From contig NZ_FKBS01000014.1 in NCBI RefSeq assembly GCF_900078315.1, forward strand, positions 246,802 to 310,801: 64,000 bases of DNA, in the 5' to 3' direction. A model generated the notes under the pieces. It saw only the letters and a list, made by a program, of their open reading frames with translations. It was not told the origin of the DNA and searched no databases. Of the stretch, positions 1 through 8,761 are shown piece after piece; the stretch's first letter is position 1; the number at the start of each line of letters is the position of its first letter. A program made the translations under genes and the position numbers. The DNA is from Bordetella ansorpii. Lineage in GTDB: Bacteria > Pseudomonadota > Gammaproteobacteria > Burkholderiales > Burkholderiaceae_B.

Positions 1-719
1 TGTCCACGGCCGATGACCGCATGCATCGCGAGCTGGCCGACATCTGGCGCGACGTCGACACCGATCCCGACACGCGCGCCGTGGTGCTGCGTGGCGAAGG
101 CAAGGGCTTCTCCGGGGGCGGCGACCTGGACCTGGTGCAGCAGATGGCCGACGACTTCGAGATCCGCGCCCGCGTGTGGCGCGAGGCGCGCGACCTGGTC
201 TACAACGTGATCAATTGCGGCAAGCCCATCGTGTCGGCCATGCATGGCGCGGCAGTGGGGGCGGGGCTGGTGGCGGGCCTGCTGGCCGACATCTCGATCG
301 CCACGCGCGATGCGCGCATCATCGACGGCCATACCCGGCTGGGCGTGGCGGCGGGCGACCATGCCGCCATCGTCTGGCCCCTGCTGTGCGGCATGGCCAA
401 GGCCAAATACTACTTGCTGCTGTGCGAGACGGTCAGCGGGGAAGAGGCCGAGCGCATCGGCCTGGTGTCGCTGTGCGTGGACGAGGCGGACCTGCTGCCG
501 CGCGCGTTCGAGGTAGCCAATCGTCTGGCCACGGGGTCGCAGACGGCCATCCGCTGGACCAAGTATGCATTGAACAACTGGCTGCGGCAGGCGGGGCCCA
601 GCTTCGATACGTCGTTGGCGCTGGAGTTCATGGGCTTTGCCGGGCCGGACGTGCGGGAAGGCATCCAATCGCTGCGCGAACGGCGGCCGCCGAACTTCAC
701 GTCGAACGCGCCGTTCTGA
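1..719 (+). CDS. Enoyl-CoA hydratase/isomerase family protein (5' end cut off)
   Basis: The reading frame is open from base 3, so the true start lies left of the window and only about 239 residues are seen. It is a crotonase-fold protein. The oxyanion-hole region reads SGGGDLDLV and is followed by [20 protein letters not shown], the usual CoA-binding turn. Crotonases hydrate, isomerise or cleave acyl-CoA thioesters in the cytoplasm. The position that usually carries a catalytic Glu is in the stretch [11 protein letters not shown], which offers Asp/His instead, so it may not be a plain hydratase. It converges on another crotonase gene 20 bp downstream. The substrate cannot be told from sequence. 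Confidence 0.88.
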   Translation, partial: STADDRMHRELADIWRDVDTDPDTRAVVLRGEGKGFSGGGDLDLVQQMADDFEIRARVWREARDLVYNVINCGKPIVSAMHGAAVGAGLVAGLLADISIATRDARIIDGHTRLGVAAGDHAAIVWPLLCGMAKAKYYLLLCETVSGEEAERIGLVSLCVDEADLLPRAFEVANRLATGSQTAIRWTKYALNNWLRQAGPSFDTSLALEFMGFAGPDVREGIQSLRERRPPNFTSNAPF

Positions 720-739
720 TGCGGGTGCGCCGGCTGCCG

Positions 740-1504
740 CTATTTCTTCTCGAAGAACTTCGCGAACGCCTGCTGGGCCTCGGGCGTGGCCAGCCGCTGG
801 CGGAACGCATCGGCTTCTACCGATAACGTGTCGTGCAGCGCTGCCCGGTCCGCGCGCCGCATCAGCGACTTGCTGATGCGCAGCGAACCGGCGGGCAGCG
901 CGGCCAACTGCGCGGCGGTGGCCTGGGCCGCTGCCAGCGCACCGCCCGCCGGCGTCACACTGGTGACCAGGCCCGCCTCGCAGGCCTCGCGGGCATCGAT
1001 GGCCTTGCCCAGCAGCAGCCATTGCGCCGCTTTGCGGGCGCCCGCCAGCCGCGCCATCATCAGGCTGGAGCCGCCTTCCGGACAAAGACCCAGCGACGTG
1101 AACGGCATGCGCAGCGTGGCGTTGTCGGCCGCATGCACGAAGTCGCAGTGCTGCAGCAGCGTCACGCCCACGCCGATGGCGTAGCCTTCGACCGCCGCGA
1201 TCACCGGCACGTCCAGGTCGATCAGCGCGCGCAGGAAAGCCAGGCCCGCGCTGTCGCCCGCCGGCCGGTTGGGTTGCGCCTGGAAATCGCGCAGGTCGTT
1301 GCCCGCGGTGAAGTGCGTGCCCGCGCCGGTCAGGATCACGGCGGCCAGGCCGGGATCGTCGTTGGCGCGCTTCAGCTGCACGGTCAGTTCGCCGTAGGCG
1401 GCCAGGTGCAGGGCATTGCGGCGCTCGGGGCGGTTGATGGTCAGCGTCAGCACCGCGCCTTCACGCGCGCTGACCACGCCGGTGTCTTCTGCGGGGGCGT
1501 TCAT
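740..1504 (-). CDS. Enoyl-CoA hydratase/isomerase family protein
   Basis: A 254-residue crotonase-superfamily protein, normal length for the family. The N-terminal half has NRPERRNAL and AGNDLRDF (CoA adenine and oxyanion-hole region), then EGYAIGVGVTLLQHCDF, and LCPEGGSS where the catalytic Glu usually sits. The start is chosen because its ATG overlaps the stop of the upstream flavoprotein gene as ATGA, indicating translational coupling in a two-gene operon. It probably acts on an acyl-CoA intermediate together with the acyl-CoA dehydrogenase and 3-hydroxyacyl-CoA dehydrogenase encoded to the right. The substrate is unknown. Confidence 0.9.
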   Translation of the reverse strand: MNAPAEDTGVVSAREGAVLTLTINRPERRNALHLAAYGELTVQLKRANDDPGLAAVILTGAGTHFTAGNDLRDFQAQPNRPAGDSAGLAFLRALIDLDVPVIAAVEGYAIGVGVTLLQHCDFVHAADNATLRMPFTSLGLCPEGGSSLMMARLAGARKAAQWLLLGKAIDAREACEAGLVTSVTPAGGALAAAQATAAQLAALPAGSLRISKSLMRRADRAALHDTLSVEADAFRQRLATPEAQQAFAKFFEKK

Positions 1505-2493
1505 CAGAAGGCTCCGGCGGCCAGGCGCGCGCGGGCGGCCGTGTACTCGGCGTGCAGCCGCGCCACGATCTCGCCGGCCGGCTGCACGCTGTCGATGGCG
1601 CCCACGCCCTGGCCCGCGCCCCAGATGTCCTTCCAGGGCTTGGTGCGCGAGCTGCCGAAGTTCGACGCGCCGGCCTCGGGCACGGGCAGGGCGGCGGGGT
1701 CCAGGCCCGCCGCGACGATGCTGGATTTCAGGTAGTTGCCCGGTATGCCGGTGAAGAAGGGGGTGTACAGGATGTCGGAGGCGCTGGCCTCGACGATGGC
1801 CTGCTTGTAGCCCTCGGCCGCATTGGCTTCGGCGCTGGCGATGAAGCGCGTGCCGATGTAGGCGAAGTCCGCGCCCATGGCCTGCGTGGCCAGGATGGCG
1901 TCGCCGGTCGCGATGGCGCCCGACAGGATCAGCGGGCCATCGTAGAAGCGGCGCACTTCGGATACCAGCGCCAGCGGGTTCAGGGTGCCGGCGTGGCCGC
2001 CCGCGCCCGCGCACACCAGGATCAGGCCGTCCACGCCCGCCTCCAGCGCCTTCTCGGCGTGGCGCAGCGTGGTCACGTCGTGGAAGACCTTGCCGCCCCA
2101 GGCGTGCACCCCCGCGACCACGTCGCCCGGCGCGCGCAGGCTGGTGATGATGTAGGGCACCTTGTGGCGCTCGCACGATTGCAGGTCGTGTTCCAGCCGG
2201 TCGTTCGAGGTGTGGATGATCTGGTTGACCGCATAGGGTGCGACCTTGCGCCGCGGCTCGGCCTCGCGCAGCGATTGCAGGCCGCCGTTGATCTCGTCCA
2301 GCCATTCGTCCAGCAGGGTCTGCGGACGGGCGTTCAGGGCGGGAAACGAGCCCATGACCCCGGCCGCGCACTGCGCCAGCACCAGCTTGGGGTTGGACAC
2401 GATGAACATGGGCGAACACACCACGGGCAGCGTCATGCGGGCGTACAGGTCCGTGACGGTGGCGGGACGGGCGGAAACGGCGGGTGTAGTCAT
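1504..2493 (-). CDS. Nitronate monooxygenase / 2-nitropropane dioxygenase-like flavoprotein
   Basis: A 329-residue TIM-barrel FMN protein of the NMO family. The N-terminal LPVVCSPMFIVSNPKLV, the central GVDGLILVCAGAGGHAGT and the phosphate-binding segment SGAIATGDAILATQAMGADFAYIGT fit the FMN site of this family. Family members oxidise nitroalkanes or act as flavin-dependent oxidoreductases on enoyl compounds. Many homologues sit, as here, in acyl-CoA degradation clusters and their real substrate is unknown. It is the first gene of a leftward operon with the crotonase (ATGA overlap) and is divergent from the tetR-type gene, whose product may control it through the intergenic dyad. Confidence 0.85.
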   Translation of the reverse strand: MTTPAVSARPATVTDLYARMTLPVVCSPMFIVSNPKLVLAQCAAGVMGSFPALNARPQTLLDEWLDEINGGLQSLREAEPRRKVAPYAVNQIIHTSNDRLEHDLQSCERHKVPYIITSLRAPGDVVAGVHAWGGKVFHDVTTLRHAEKALEAGVDGLILVCAGAGGHAGTLNPLALVSEVRRFYDGPLILSGAIATGDAILATQAMGADFAYIGTRFIASAEANAAEGYKQAIVEASASDILYTPFFTGIPGNYLKSSIVAAGLDPAALPVPEAGASNFGSSRTKPWKDIWGAGQGVGAIDSVQPAGEIVARLHAEYTAARARLAAGAF

Positions 2494-2543
2494 GCAAGCT
2501 CCTCGACAAGGGACGGGGATTGTCCGAACGCGGCGGGCCGTCC

Positions 2544-2569
2544 TATAATTATCTACCGGTCGTCCGGTA
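2544..2569. promoter_or_regulatory. Divergent promoter with TetR-type operator dyad
   Basis: The 144-bp gap between the flavoprotein gene and the TetR gene holds a perfect TATAAT (2544-2549, plus strand) directly followed by the inverted repeat TACCGG-TCGT-CCGGTA (2554-2569). The dyad lies just downstream of the -10 box, where a bound repressor would block transcription. Assignment as the binding site of the adjacent TetR protein is inference from position and symmetry. Confidence 0.55.
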
Positions 2570-2637
2570 ATTAAATCGCTACACAAATTTAACGGCAGGC
2601 CCCGTCGCGCTGTCAATGCGCGAAAGGCTCGATCCTC

Positions 2638-3249
2638 ATGGCAGAACCGTCCACTTCCCCCCGCCGCGGCCGTCCTCCTACGCTGGAGGCCCCGCGCGAA
2701 CGCATCCTGGCCGCCGCGGCCAGCCTGTTCGCCCAAAGCGGCTACGAGAACAGCTCCATCGCCGACCTGGCGGGCCAGTTGGGCGTGTCCAAGGCGGCCA
2801 TCTATCACTACTACCCGACCAAGCAGGACATCTACGACGCCATCATCCTCGCGACCATCGAGGGGTTGTCGCAGGCGGTGCGCTCGGCCGTCGCCCAGGC
2901 CGAACCGGGCCTGCCCAAGCTGCGCGCCTTCATGCAGGCGCATGCCGGCTTCTTCGAGCGTCACCATGCCCAGTTCGTCACCATGCTGATCGGCTATTCC
3001 GGCATGGCGCTGCCCGAGCGCGCCGACGCGGCACGCCTGCGCGACGGCTACGAGGCCCTGCTGCGCGAAGTGCTGGCCGAAGGCGTGGCGCAAGGCCATT
3101 TGCGGGCTGTCGACGTGGCGGCCACGGGCCGCGCGGTGCTGTCCATGCTGAACTGGATGGTGCGCTGGTACAAGCCCGGCCAGGGCGACAGCGCGCAGCG
3201 CATCGCCGAGGGCTATTTCGATCTGATCACCAACGGCCTGCGTCCCTGA
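2638..3249 (+). CDS. TetR/AcrR family transcriptional regulator
   Basis: A 203-residue protein with a classical TetR N-terminal helix-turn-helix at about residues 20-65 (ERILAAAASLFAQSGYENS, then GVSKAAIYHYYPTKQDIY). The C-terminal ligand domain is of the type seen in fatty-acid and acyl-CoA regulators. It is transcribed away from the flavoprotein-crotonase operon and is followed after 41 bp by the acyl-CoA dehydrogenase gene, so it probably represses both transcription units and responds to an acyl-CoA. A dyad in its promoter region supports autoregulation. Confidence 0.92.
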   Translation: MAEPSTSPRRGRPPTLEAPRERILAAAASLFAQSGYENSSIADLAGQLGVSKAAIYHYYPTKQDIYDAIILATIEGLSQAVRSAVAQAEPGLPKLRAFMQAHAGFFERHHAQFVTMLIGYSGMALPERADAARLRDGYEALLREVLAEGVAQGHLRAVDVAATGRAVLSMLNWMVRWYKPGQGDSAQRIAEGYFDLITNGLRP

Positions 3250-3290
3250 CGCGGGTTTTTCTCTCTTCTCTTGATTCGCCAGGAACCCCG

Positions 3291-4439
3291 ATGGCTCTGG
3301 ACAACGAAACCCTGACCCTGCTGCTGGACGCGGTGCGCCGCTTCGTCAACGAACGCCTGGTGCCCGCCGAGGACGAACTGGCGTCCACGGGCGTGATGCC
3401 CGAAGGCATCGTCCAGGAGATGCGCGAACTGGGCCTGTTCGGCCTGTCCATCTCGCCCGACTACGGCGGCCTGGGCCTGACGATGGAAGAGGAAGTGCGT
3501 GTCGTCTTCGAACTGGGCCAGACCTCGCCGGCCTTCCGTTCGCTGGCGGGCACCAACATCGGCATCGGCTCGCAGTCCATCGTGATGAGCGGCACCGACG
3601 AGCAGCGCAACCACTACCTGCCGCTCTTGGCCAGCGGCGAGGTGGTCGGCTCGTTCGCCCTGACCGAGCCCGAGGCCGGTTCGGATGCCATGTCGCTGCG
3701 CACCAGCGCCGTGCGCGATGGCGACCACTACATTCTGAACGGCACCAAGCGCTTCATCACCAACGCGCCCATCGCGGGCCTGTTCTCGGTCATGGCGCGC
3801 ACTTCGCAGGAGCGCGGCGCGGATTCCATCTCGTGCTTTCTGGTCGAGGCCGGCACGCCGGGCCTGACGCTGGGCAAGCCCGACAAGAAGATGGGGCAGG
3901 CCGGCGCGCTGACCTGCGATGTGGTGTTCGAGGATTGCCGCGTGCCCGCTTCCAGCCTGCTGGGCGGCAAGGAAGGCACGGGATTCCGCACCGCCATGCG
4001 CGTGCTGGACAAGGGCCGCCTGCACATCTCGGCGTTGTGCGTGGGTATTGCCGAGCGCCTGGTGCGCGACGCAGCCCGCTATGCGCTGGAACGCAAGCAG
4101 TTCGGCCAGCCCATCGCCGATTTCCAGCTGGTGCAGGCCATGCTGGCCGACAGCCAGACCGAGCTGTATGCCGCCCGCTGCATGGTGCTGGACGCCGCGC
4201 GCAAGCGCGACCGCGGCGAGAACACCACGCTGGAAGCCGCCTGCTGCAAGCTGTATGCCAGCGAGATGGTGGGCCGCGTGGCCGACCGAGCGGTGCAGAT
4301 CCACGGCGGCGCGGGTTATATGGCCGAGTACGCGGTCGAACGCTTCTACCGCGACGTGCGCCTGTTCCGCATCTATGAAGGCACCTCGCAGGTGCAGCAG
4401 GTGGTGATCGCGCGTGAAGTGCTGAAAGCCCACCGCTGA
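3291..4439 (+). CDS. Acyl-CoA dehydrogenase family protein
   Basis: A 382-residue flavoprotein of standard ACAD length. It carries the FAD/substrate signature AFALTEPEAGSDA, the middle beta domain, the helical C-terminal domain with ALERKQFGQPIADFQ and IHGGAGYM, and the catalytic Glu in RIYEGTSQ (about residue 363). It introduces the alpha-beta double bond into an acyl-CoA and passes electrons to ETF in the cytoplasm. The start ATG at 3291 follows AGGAA. It is downstream of the TetR gene and upstream of a CoA transferase and a hydroxyacyl-CoA dehydrogenase, together forming a beta-oxidation-like pathway. The chain length is not predictable. Confidence 0.93.
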   Translation: MALDNETLTLLLDAVRRFVNERLVPAEDELASTGVMPEGIVQEMRELGLFGLSISPDYGGLGLTMEEEVRVVFELGQTSPAFRSLAGTNIGIGSQSIVMSGTDEQRNHYLPLLASGEVVGSFALTEPEAGSDAMSLRTSAVRDGDHYILNGTKRFITNAPIAGLFSVMARTSQERGADSISCFLVEAGTPGLTLGKPDKKMGQAGALTCDVVFEDCRVPASSLLGGKEGTGFRTAMRVLDKGRLHISALCVGIAERLVRDAARYALERKQFGQPIADFQLVQAMLADSQTELYAARCMVLDAARKRDRGENTTLEAACCKLYASEMVGRVADRAVQIHGGAGYMAEYAVERFYRDVRLFRIYEGTSQVQQVVIAREVLKAHR

Positions 4440-4563
4440 AGCGTTTTCACGGCAGGTGTCCCCATTGTGTCCGGGGGGCACAAGAACGTGCGCAAAACGG
4501 AACATGCCGGGCGGTTCGCGCGGCTAATATGGTCGATTCCCCTTCTTAGACAGTGCCTGAATC

Positions 4564-5793
4564 ATGTCGCAACGCTCCGCTCCCCTGACCGGCATTCGCG
4601 TGCTGGACCTGACCCGTGTGCTCGCCGGTCCCTGGTGCACCCAGAACCTGGCCGATCTGGGCGCCGAGGTCACCAAGATCGAGCGGCCCGGCGCGGGCGA
4701 CGACACGCGCGAGTGGGGCCCTCCGTACCTGAAGGACGAGCACGGCAACGACACCACCGAGGCGGCCTACTACCTCTCGGCCAACCGCAACAAGCTGTCG
4801 GTGGCGCTGGACATCGCCACGCCGCGTGGCGCCGAGCTGGTGCGTGAACTGGCGGCGCAAAGCGACGTGCTGGTCGAGAACTTCAAGGTGGGCGGCCTGC
4901 GCAAGTACGGCCTGGACTACGACAGCCTGAGCCAGATCAATCCGCGCCTCATCTATTGCTCCATCACGGGCTTCGGCCAGACCGGCCCGTACGCCAGCCG
5001 TCCCGGCTACGACTTCATGATCCAGGGCATGGGCGGCCTGATGAGCATCACCGGCGAGCGCGACGACCTGCCTGGCGGCGGTCCGCAGAAGGCCGGCGTG
5101 GCCGTGGCCGACCTGATGACCGGCATGTACTCCACCGTGGGCATCCTGGCCGCGCTGCACGAGCGTGCGCGCAGTGGCCTGGGCCAGCACCTGGACATGG
5201 CGCTGCTCGACTGCCAGGTGGCCATGATGGCCAACCAGAACCTCAATTTCATGACCTCGGGCAAGGCGCCGCGCCGCGCCGGCAACGCGCACCAGAACCT
5301 GGTGCCGTACCAGGTGTTCGCCGCGCGCGACGGCCACCTGATCGTGGCCGTGGGCAACGACAGCCAGTTCCGCAACTACAGCCGCGTCATCGGCCTGCCC
5401 GAGCTGTCCGCCGATCCGCGCTACGCCACCAACCCGCAGCGCGTGCAGAACCGCGGCACGCTGGTGCCCTTGCTGGCCGAGCGTATGGCCACCGGCGAGC
5501 GCGACAGGTGGCTGGCCGAACTGGAGGCCGCGGGCGTGCCCGCCGGTCCCATCAACACGCTGGACCAGGTCTACCAGGATCCGCAGGTGCTGGCACGCAA
5601 CATGCGGCTCGAACTGCCGCATCCCGCCGCGGGCAAGGTGCCCATGGCGGCCAGCCCGCTGAAATTCTCCGGCAGTCCCGTGCAGTACCGCCACGCGCCG
5701 CCCATGCTGGGCCAGCACACCCGGCAGGTGCTGCAAGAGCGCCTGGGCCTGTCCGAAGACGATATCCAGGCGCTGGCGCAACCCGGGGCCTGA
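4564..5793 (+). CDS. CaiB/BaiF family CoA transferase
   Basis: A 409-residue class III CoA transferase. The N-terminal GIRVLDLTRVLAGPWCTQNL and ENFKVGGLRKYGLDYD are hallmark blocks, and Asp183 in VADLMTGMYS matches the Asp that forms the acyl anhydride in formyl-CoA transferase. It would move CoA from a donor thioester to a carboxylate, activating the acid that the neighbouring dehydrogenases then degrade. It lies between the acyl-CoA dehydrogenase and the 3-hydroxyacyl-CoA dehydrogenase on the same strand. A 124-bp gap upstream contains TAATAT and may carry its own promoter. Confidence 0.92.
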   Translation: MSQRSAPLTGIRVLDLTRVLAGPWCTQNLADLGAEVTKIERPGAGDDTREWGPPYLKDEHGNDTTEAAYYLSANRNKLSVALDIATPRGAELVRELAAQSDVLVENFKVGGLRKYGLDYDSLSQINPRLIYCSITGFGQTGPYASRPGYDFMIQGMGGLMSITGERDDLPGGGPQKAGVAVADLMTGMYSTVGILAALHERARSGLGQHLDMALLDCQVAMMANQNLNFMTSGKAPRRAGNAHQNLVPYQVFAARDGHLIVAVGNDSQFRNYSRVIGLPELSADPRYATNPQRVQNRGTLVPLLAERMATGERDRWLAELEAAGVPAGPINTLDQVYQDPQVLARNMRLELPHPAAGKVPMAASPLKFSGSPVQYRHAPPMLGQHTRQVLQERLGLSEDDIQALAQPGA

Positions 5794-5844
5794 GGCCTGC
5801 GCACCAGCCGCCATCCAACCATAGAGAAGACGAGGAGCCATACG

Positions 5845-7368
5845 ATGAAGGACATCCAGACGATCGGCGTCGTGGGCGCGGGCGCCATGGGGCGCGGCAT
5901 CGCCCAGATCGCCGCGCAGGCCGGCCTGACGGTCCGCCTGTACGACACCAGCGCGGACGCCATCGCGGCCGCGCGCGAATCGTTGCGCCAGACCTGGGAC
6001 AAACTCACGCAGAAGGGCAAGCTCAGCCACGAGCACGCCAGCGCCGCGCTCGGGCGCGTCGTGGCGGCTCCCAACCTGGAAGCCCTGGCGGACTGCCAAC
6101 TGGTGATCGAGGCCATCGTCGAGCGCCTGGACGTCAAGCGCGAATTGTTCGCCAAGCTGGAAGCCATCGTCGGCGCCGACTGCATCCTGGCGTCGAACAC
6201 CTCGTCGCTGTCCATCACCGCCATCGCGGCCGGCTGCAAGCAGCCGCAGCGCGTGGCGGGCTATCACTTCTTCAACCCCGTGCCGCTGATGAAGGTGGTC
6301 GAGGTGATCGACGGCCTGCGCACCGATCCGGCCGCCGGCGACGTGCTGGCCGAGCTGGCGCGCCGCATGGGCCACACGCCCGTGCGCGCCAAGGACATGC
6401 CCGGCTTCATCGTCAACCATGCCGGTCGAGGCATGAACATCGACGGGCTGCGCACCGCGCAGGAAGGCGTGGCCACGTTCAGCCAGATCGACGCCATCAT
6501 GCGCGAGCAGGCCGGCTTCCGCATGGGCCCGTTCGAGCTGCTGGACCTGACCGCGCTGGACGTATCGCATCCGGTGATGGAGTCCATCTACCGCCAGTTC
6601 TTCGACGAGCCGCGCTTTCGTCCGTCGCCCATCACCACCGTGCGCCTGGCGGGTGGGCTGGTGGGCCGCAAGGCGGGCGAAGGCTTCTACGTCTACCAGG
6701 ACGGCCAGAAGCAGGTGCCGGCCGAGCCGCCCGTGCCGGCTGCCAAGGCTGGCCTGAAGGTGTGGATCAGCCCCAGGCATGCCGATGGCCACGCACGCGC
6801 CGCCGCGCTGCTGCGCACGCTGGGCGCCGAGCCCGTTGCCGCGGCCAAGCCGCCGGCCGATGCGCTGATCGTGGTCTCGCCGTTTGGTGAAGACGTTTCC
6901 ACCTGCGTGGCCGACCAGGGCCTGGATGCCGCGCGCACCGTGGGACTGGATACGCTGCATGCCTTCGAGCCCACGCGCCGCCGCACGTTGATGGTGTCGC
7001 CGGCTACGACGGCCGAATGGCGCGATGCCGCGCACGCGCTGTTCGCCGCCGATGGCGCGCCGGTCACGGTGGTGCAGGACTCGGCGGGTTTCGTCGCGCA
7101 GCGCATCGTGGCCAGCATCGTCAACATCGCCTGCGACATCGCGCAGCAGGGCATCGCCACGCCGGAAGATATCGATCTGGCCGTGACCCTGGGGCTGGGC
7201 TATCCGGCCGGTCCGCTCACGCTGGGCGACGAGCTGGGCAGCGAGCGCATTCTGGAGATCCTGCGCAACATGCAGCGCGTCACGGGCGACATGCGCTACC
7301 GCCCCAGCCTGTGGCTGCAGCGGCGGGTGCAATTGGGCATGTCGCTGCGGGAAGCCGCGCGGACGTAA
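5845..7368 (+). CDS. 3-hydroxyacyl-CoA dehydrogenase, long double-C-terminal-domain type
   Basis: A 507-residue enzyme. The N-terminal Rossmann domain has GAGAMG (residues 11-16), and His141 in AGYHFFNPVPL is the catalytic His. It is followed by one 3HCDH C-terminal domain with DMPGFIVNHAGRG, a linker, and a second C-terminal domain near the end (DSAGFVAQRIVASIVN, then LGLGYPAGPLTLGDELG). This architecture is that of PaaH/PaaC-like dehydrogenases, about 500 residues long. It oxidises a 3-hydroxyacyl-CoA to the 3-oxo form with NAD+. As last gene of the rightward cluster it follows the CoA transferase by 51 bp. No phenylacetate genes are nearby, so the paaH name is not assigned. Confidence 0.92.
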   Translation: MKDIQTIGVVGAGAMGRGIAQIAAQAGLTVRLYDTSADAIAAARESLRQTWDKLTQKGKLSHEHASAALGRVVAAPNLEALADCQLVIEAIVERLDVKRELFAKLEAIVGADCILASNTSSLSITAIAAGCKQPQRVAGYHFFNPVPLMKVVEVIDGLRTDPAAGDVLAELARRMGHTPVRAKDMPGFIVNHAGRGMNIDGLRTAQEGVATFSQIDAIMREQAGFRMGPFELLDLTALDVSHPVMESIYRQFFDEPRFRPSPITTVRLAGGLVGRKAGEGFYVYQDGQKQVPAEPPVPAAKAGLKVWISPRHADGHARAAALLRTLGAEPVAAAKPPADALIVVSPFGEDVSTCVADQGLDAARTVGLDTLHAFEPTRRRTLMVSPATTAEWRDAAHALFAADGAPVTVVQDSAGFVAQRIVASIVNIACDIAQQGIATPEDIDLAVTLGLGYPAGPLTLGDELGSERILEILRNMQRVTGDMRYRPSLWLQRRVQLGMSLREAART

Positions 7369-7406
7369 GATTTTCCTGGGCCTGCGTGGCTCTGGTCATC
7401 ACACGG

Positions 7407-7431
7407 ACAGCCGGCTGCGTGCCGGCCGTTT
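7407..7431 (+). terminator. Terminator-like hairpin after the acyl-CoA cluster
   Basis: ACAGCCGGC and GCCGGCCGT form a 9-bp stem with one mismatch and a 5-base loop, followed by TTTCGTTGTT. It lies 39 bp past the dehydrogenase stop codon. The T run is weak, so confidence is moderate. Confidence 0.45.
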
Positions 7432-7480
7432 CGTTGTTGGGCGGTTCGGAAGTGGCGCCGGCGCGTTGCCAGCCCGCGAT

Positions 7481-8389
7481 TTATTTGGACGCGTTGACCA
7501 TGTACTCGACGGCCGCGCGGAAGTCGGCGTCCGACGCATTCATGGCGCCGCCCTTGGGCGGCATCGCGCCCTTGCCTTGCGTGGCGACCTTCACCATGGT
7601 GTCCAGGCCCGTGGCGATGTAAGGTGCCCAGGCGGCCTTGTCGCCCAGCTTGGGCGCGTTGGCGACGCCCGTGCCATGACAGGCGAAACAGGTGGTCTTG
7701 TAGAGCTTTTCGCCAGCCGGATTGACGGCGGCCTGTTGTTCGGGCTGCGGGGCCGGCGCCGGTGCCTGCTGTTGCGGGGCAGGGGCCTGCGCCTGTTGCG
7801 GCGCGGGCGCGGCGGGGGCGGCTGCCGCAGGGGCTGGAGTCGGGGCAGCGTCGGCGGTCTTCTCTGCCTTCTTCTCGGGCTCTTTCGGTTCCGGGAAGTC
7901 GCCGCCGGACTTGTTCGCCATGTAGGCGACGGCGCGCGCGATCTCGAAGTCGTCCAGTCCGGGATTGCCGCCCTTGGCCGGCATCGCGCCCTTGCCGTGG
8001 ATGGCCACCTTGAGCATCTCGTCGAAACCCGTCTTGATGAAAGGCGCCCAGGCGGTCTTGTCGCCCAGCTTGGGCGCGCCGGCGGCGCCCGACGTGTGGC
8101 AGGCGGTACAGGTGGACTGGAAGACTTGCTCGCCCGTCTTGAAGACCTTGGGCGCGTTGGCATCGACGAGCTCGAAGCCGGCGACCGGCATGATGCGCTT
8201 TTCGACGGCCTTGGGGGTCATCGTGTCGGAACCCGCCCCCACCTTGTCGGCGGAGGTGACGTAGTTCACCAACAGAAGAATGACGGCGATGGGGATGATG
8301 AAAGACAGGGCGATCGTGACGGCCAACTGCTTCGGTGTCTTGATCGGGGACGCGTGTTCTTGATGTTCTGCCTGATGCTCGTTGCTCAT
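7481..8389 (-). CDS. Membrane-anchored dihaem cytochrome c (cytochrome c5-like)
   Basis: A 302-residue protein. One N-terminal membrane segment spans about residues 20-42. It is followed by two class I cytochrome c domains, each with a haem motif: CTACH (Cys94, Cys97, His98) and CFACH (Cys234, Cys237, His238). Each domain ends in a GAMP Met-ligand motif (HGKGAMPAKGG, TQGKGAMPPKGG). A Pro/Ala/Gln-rich linker (about 175-222) separates them. The two domains look like an internal duplication. The protein would face the periplasm and carry electrons toward a terminal oxidase. The start at 8389 (MSNEHQ) is preferred over a longer frame because only this start places the anchor at the N terminus. 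Confidence 0.9.
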   Translation of the reverse strand: MSNEHQAEHQEHASPIKTPKQLAVTIALSFIIPIAVILLLVNYVTSADKVGAGSDTMTPKAVEKRIMPVAGFELVDANAPKVFKTGEQVFQSTCTACHTSGAAGAPKLGDKTAWAPFIKTGFDEMLKVAIHGKGAMPAKGGNPGLDDFEIARAVAYMANKSGGDFPEPKEPEKKAEKTADAAPTPAPAAAAPAAPAPQQAQAPAPQQQAPAPAPQPEQQAAVNPAGEKLYKTTCFACHGTGVANAPKLGDKAAWAPYIATGLDTMVKVATQGKGAMPPKGGAMNASDADFRAAVEYMVNASK

Positions 8390-8601
8390 AGCCTTTCCTG
8401 CGTAACGGGTACTAGGGGCGCCTTGTTGGCGGCAACTTTTACTCTTGTACGGCGGGCAGGCTAGCACCCAGGACTGCAGTGGCCTCCCTCCACTTCCTCC
8501 TCAAGCGGACGATTATATCTACAAAGGTCGATGCGCCAAGACCGCATTGCACAAGGGCTGGCGGGCTTGTCCGAAAAGTCCGGTACAATAGCCGCCGCGC
8601 T

Positions 8602-8676
8602 GTGCCCGTAGTTCAATGGATAGAATGAGAGTTTCCGAAGCTCTTGATACAGGTTCGATTCCTGTCGGGCGCGCCA
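8602..8676 (+). tRNA. tRNA-Arg (anticodon CCG)
   Basis: The 75-nt sequence folds as a tRNA: acceptor GTGCCCG with CGGGCGC, D stem GTTC/GAAT, anticodon stem AGAGT/GCTCT around the loop TTCCGAA (anticodon CCG), T stem ACAGG/CCTGT around TTCGATT, discriminator G and an encoded CCA. It reads CGG codons. A TACAAT box lies at 8584-8589, but no good -35 is seen. The 3' side is followed within 90 bp by an integrase remnant, as expected of a tRNA used as attachment site. Confidence 0.93.
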
Positions 8677-8761
8677 GCAGATCAAGGGGCTTACGTTTTC
8701 GTGTATCCACGTTGTATCCAAGCCGCGCAAATTAGCGCGAGTTCTTGAGAACAAACGAGCG

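Noticed and set aside
4546-7332. Very long open frame on the minus strand opposite the CoA transferase and dehydrogenase genes
   Set aside because: It is low-complexity Ala/Gly/Arg/His-rich translation, the usual antisense shadow of GC-rich codons, while the plus strand carries recognisable enzyme motifs throughout.
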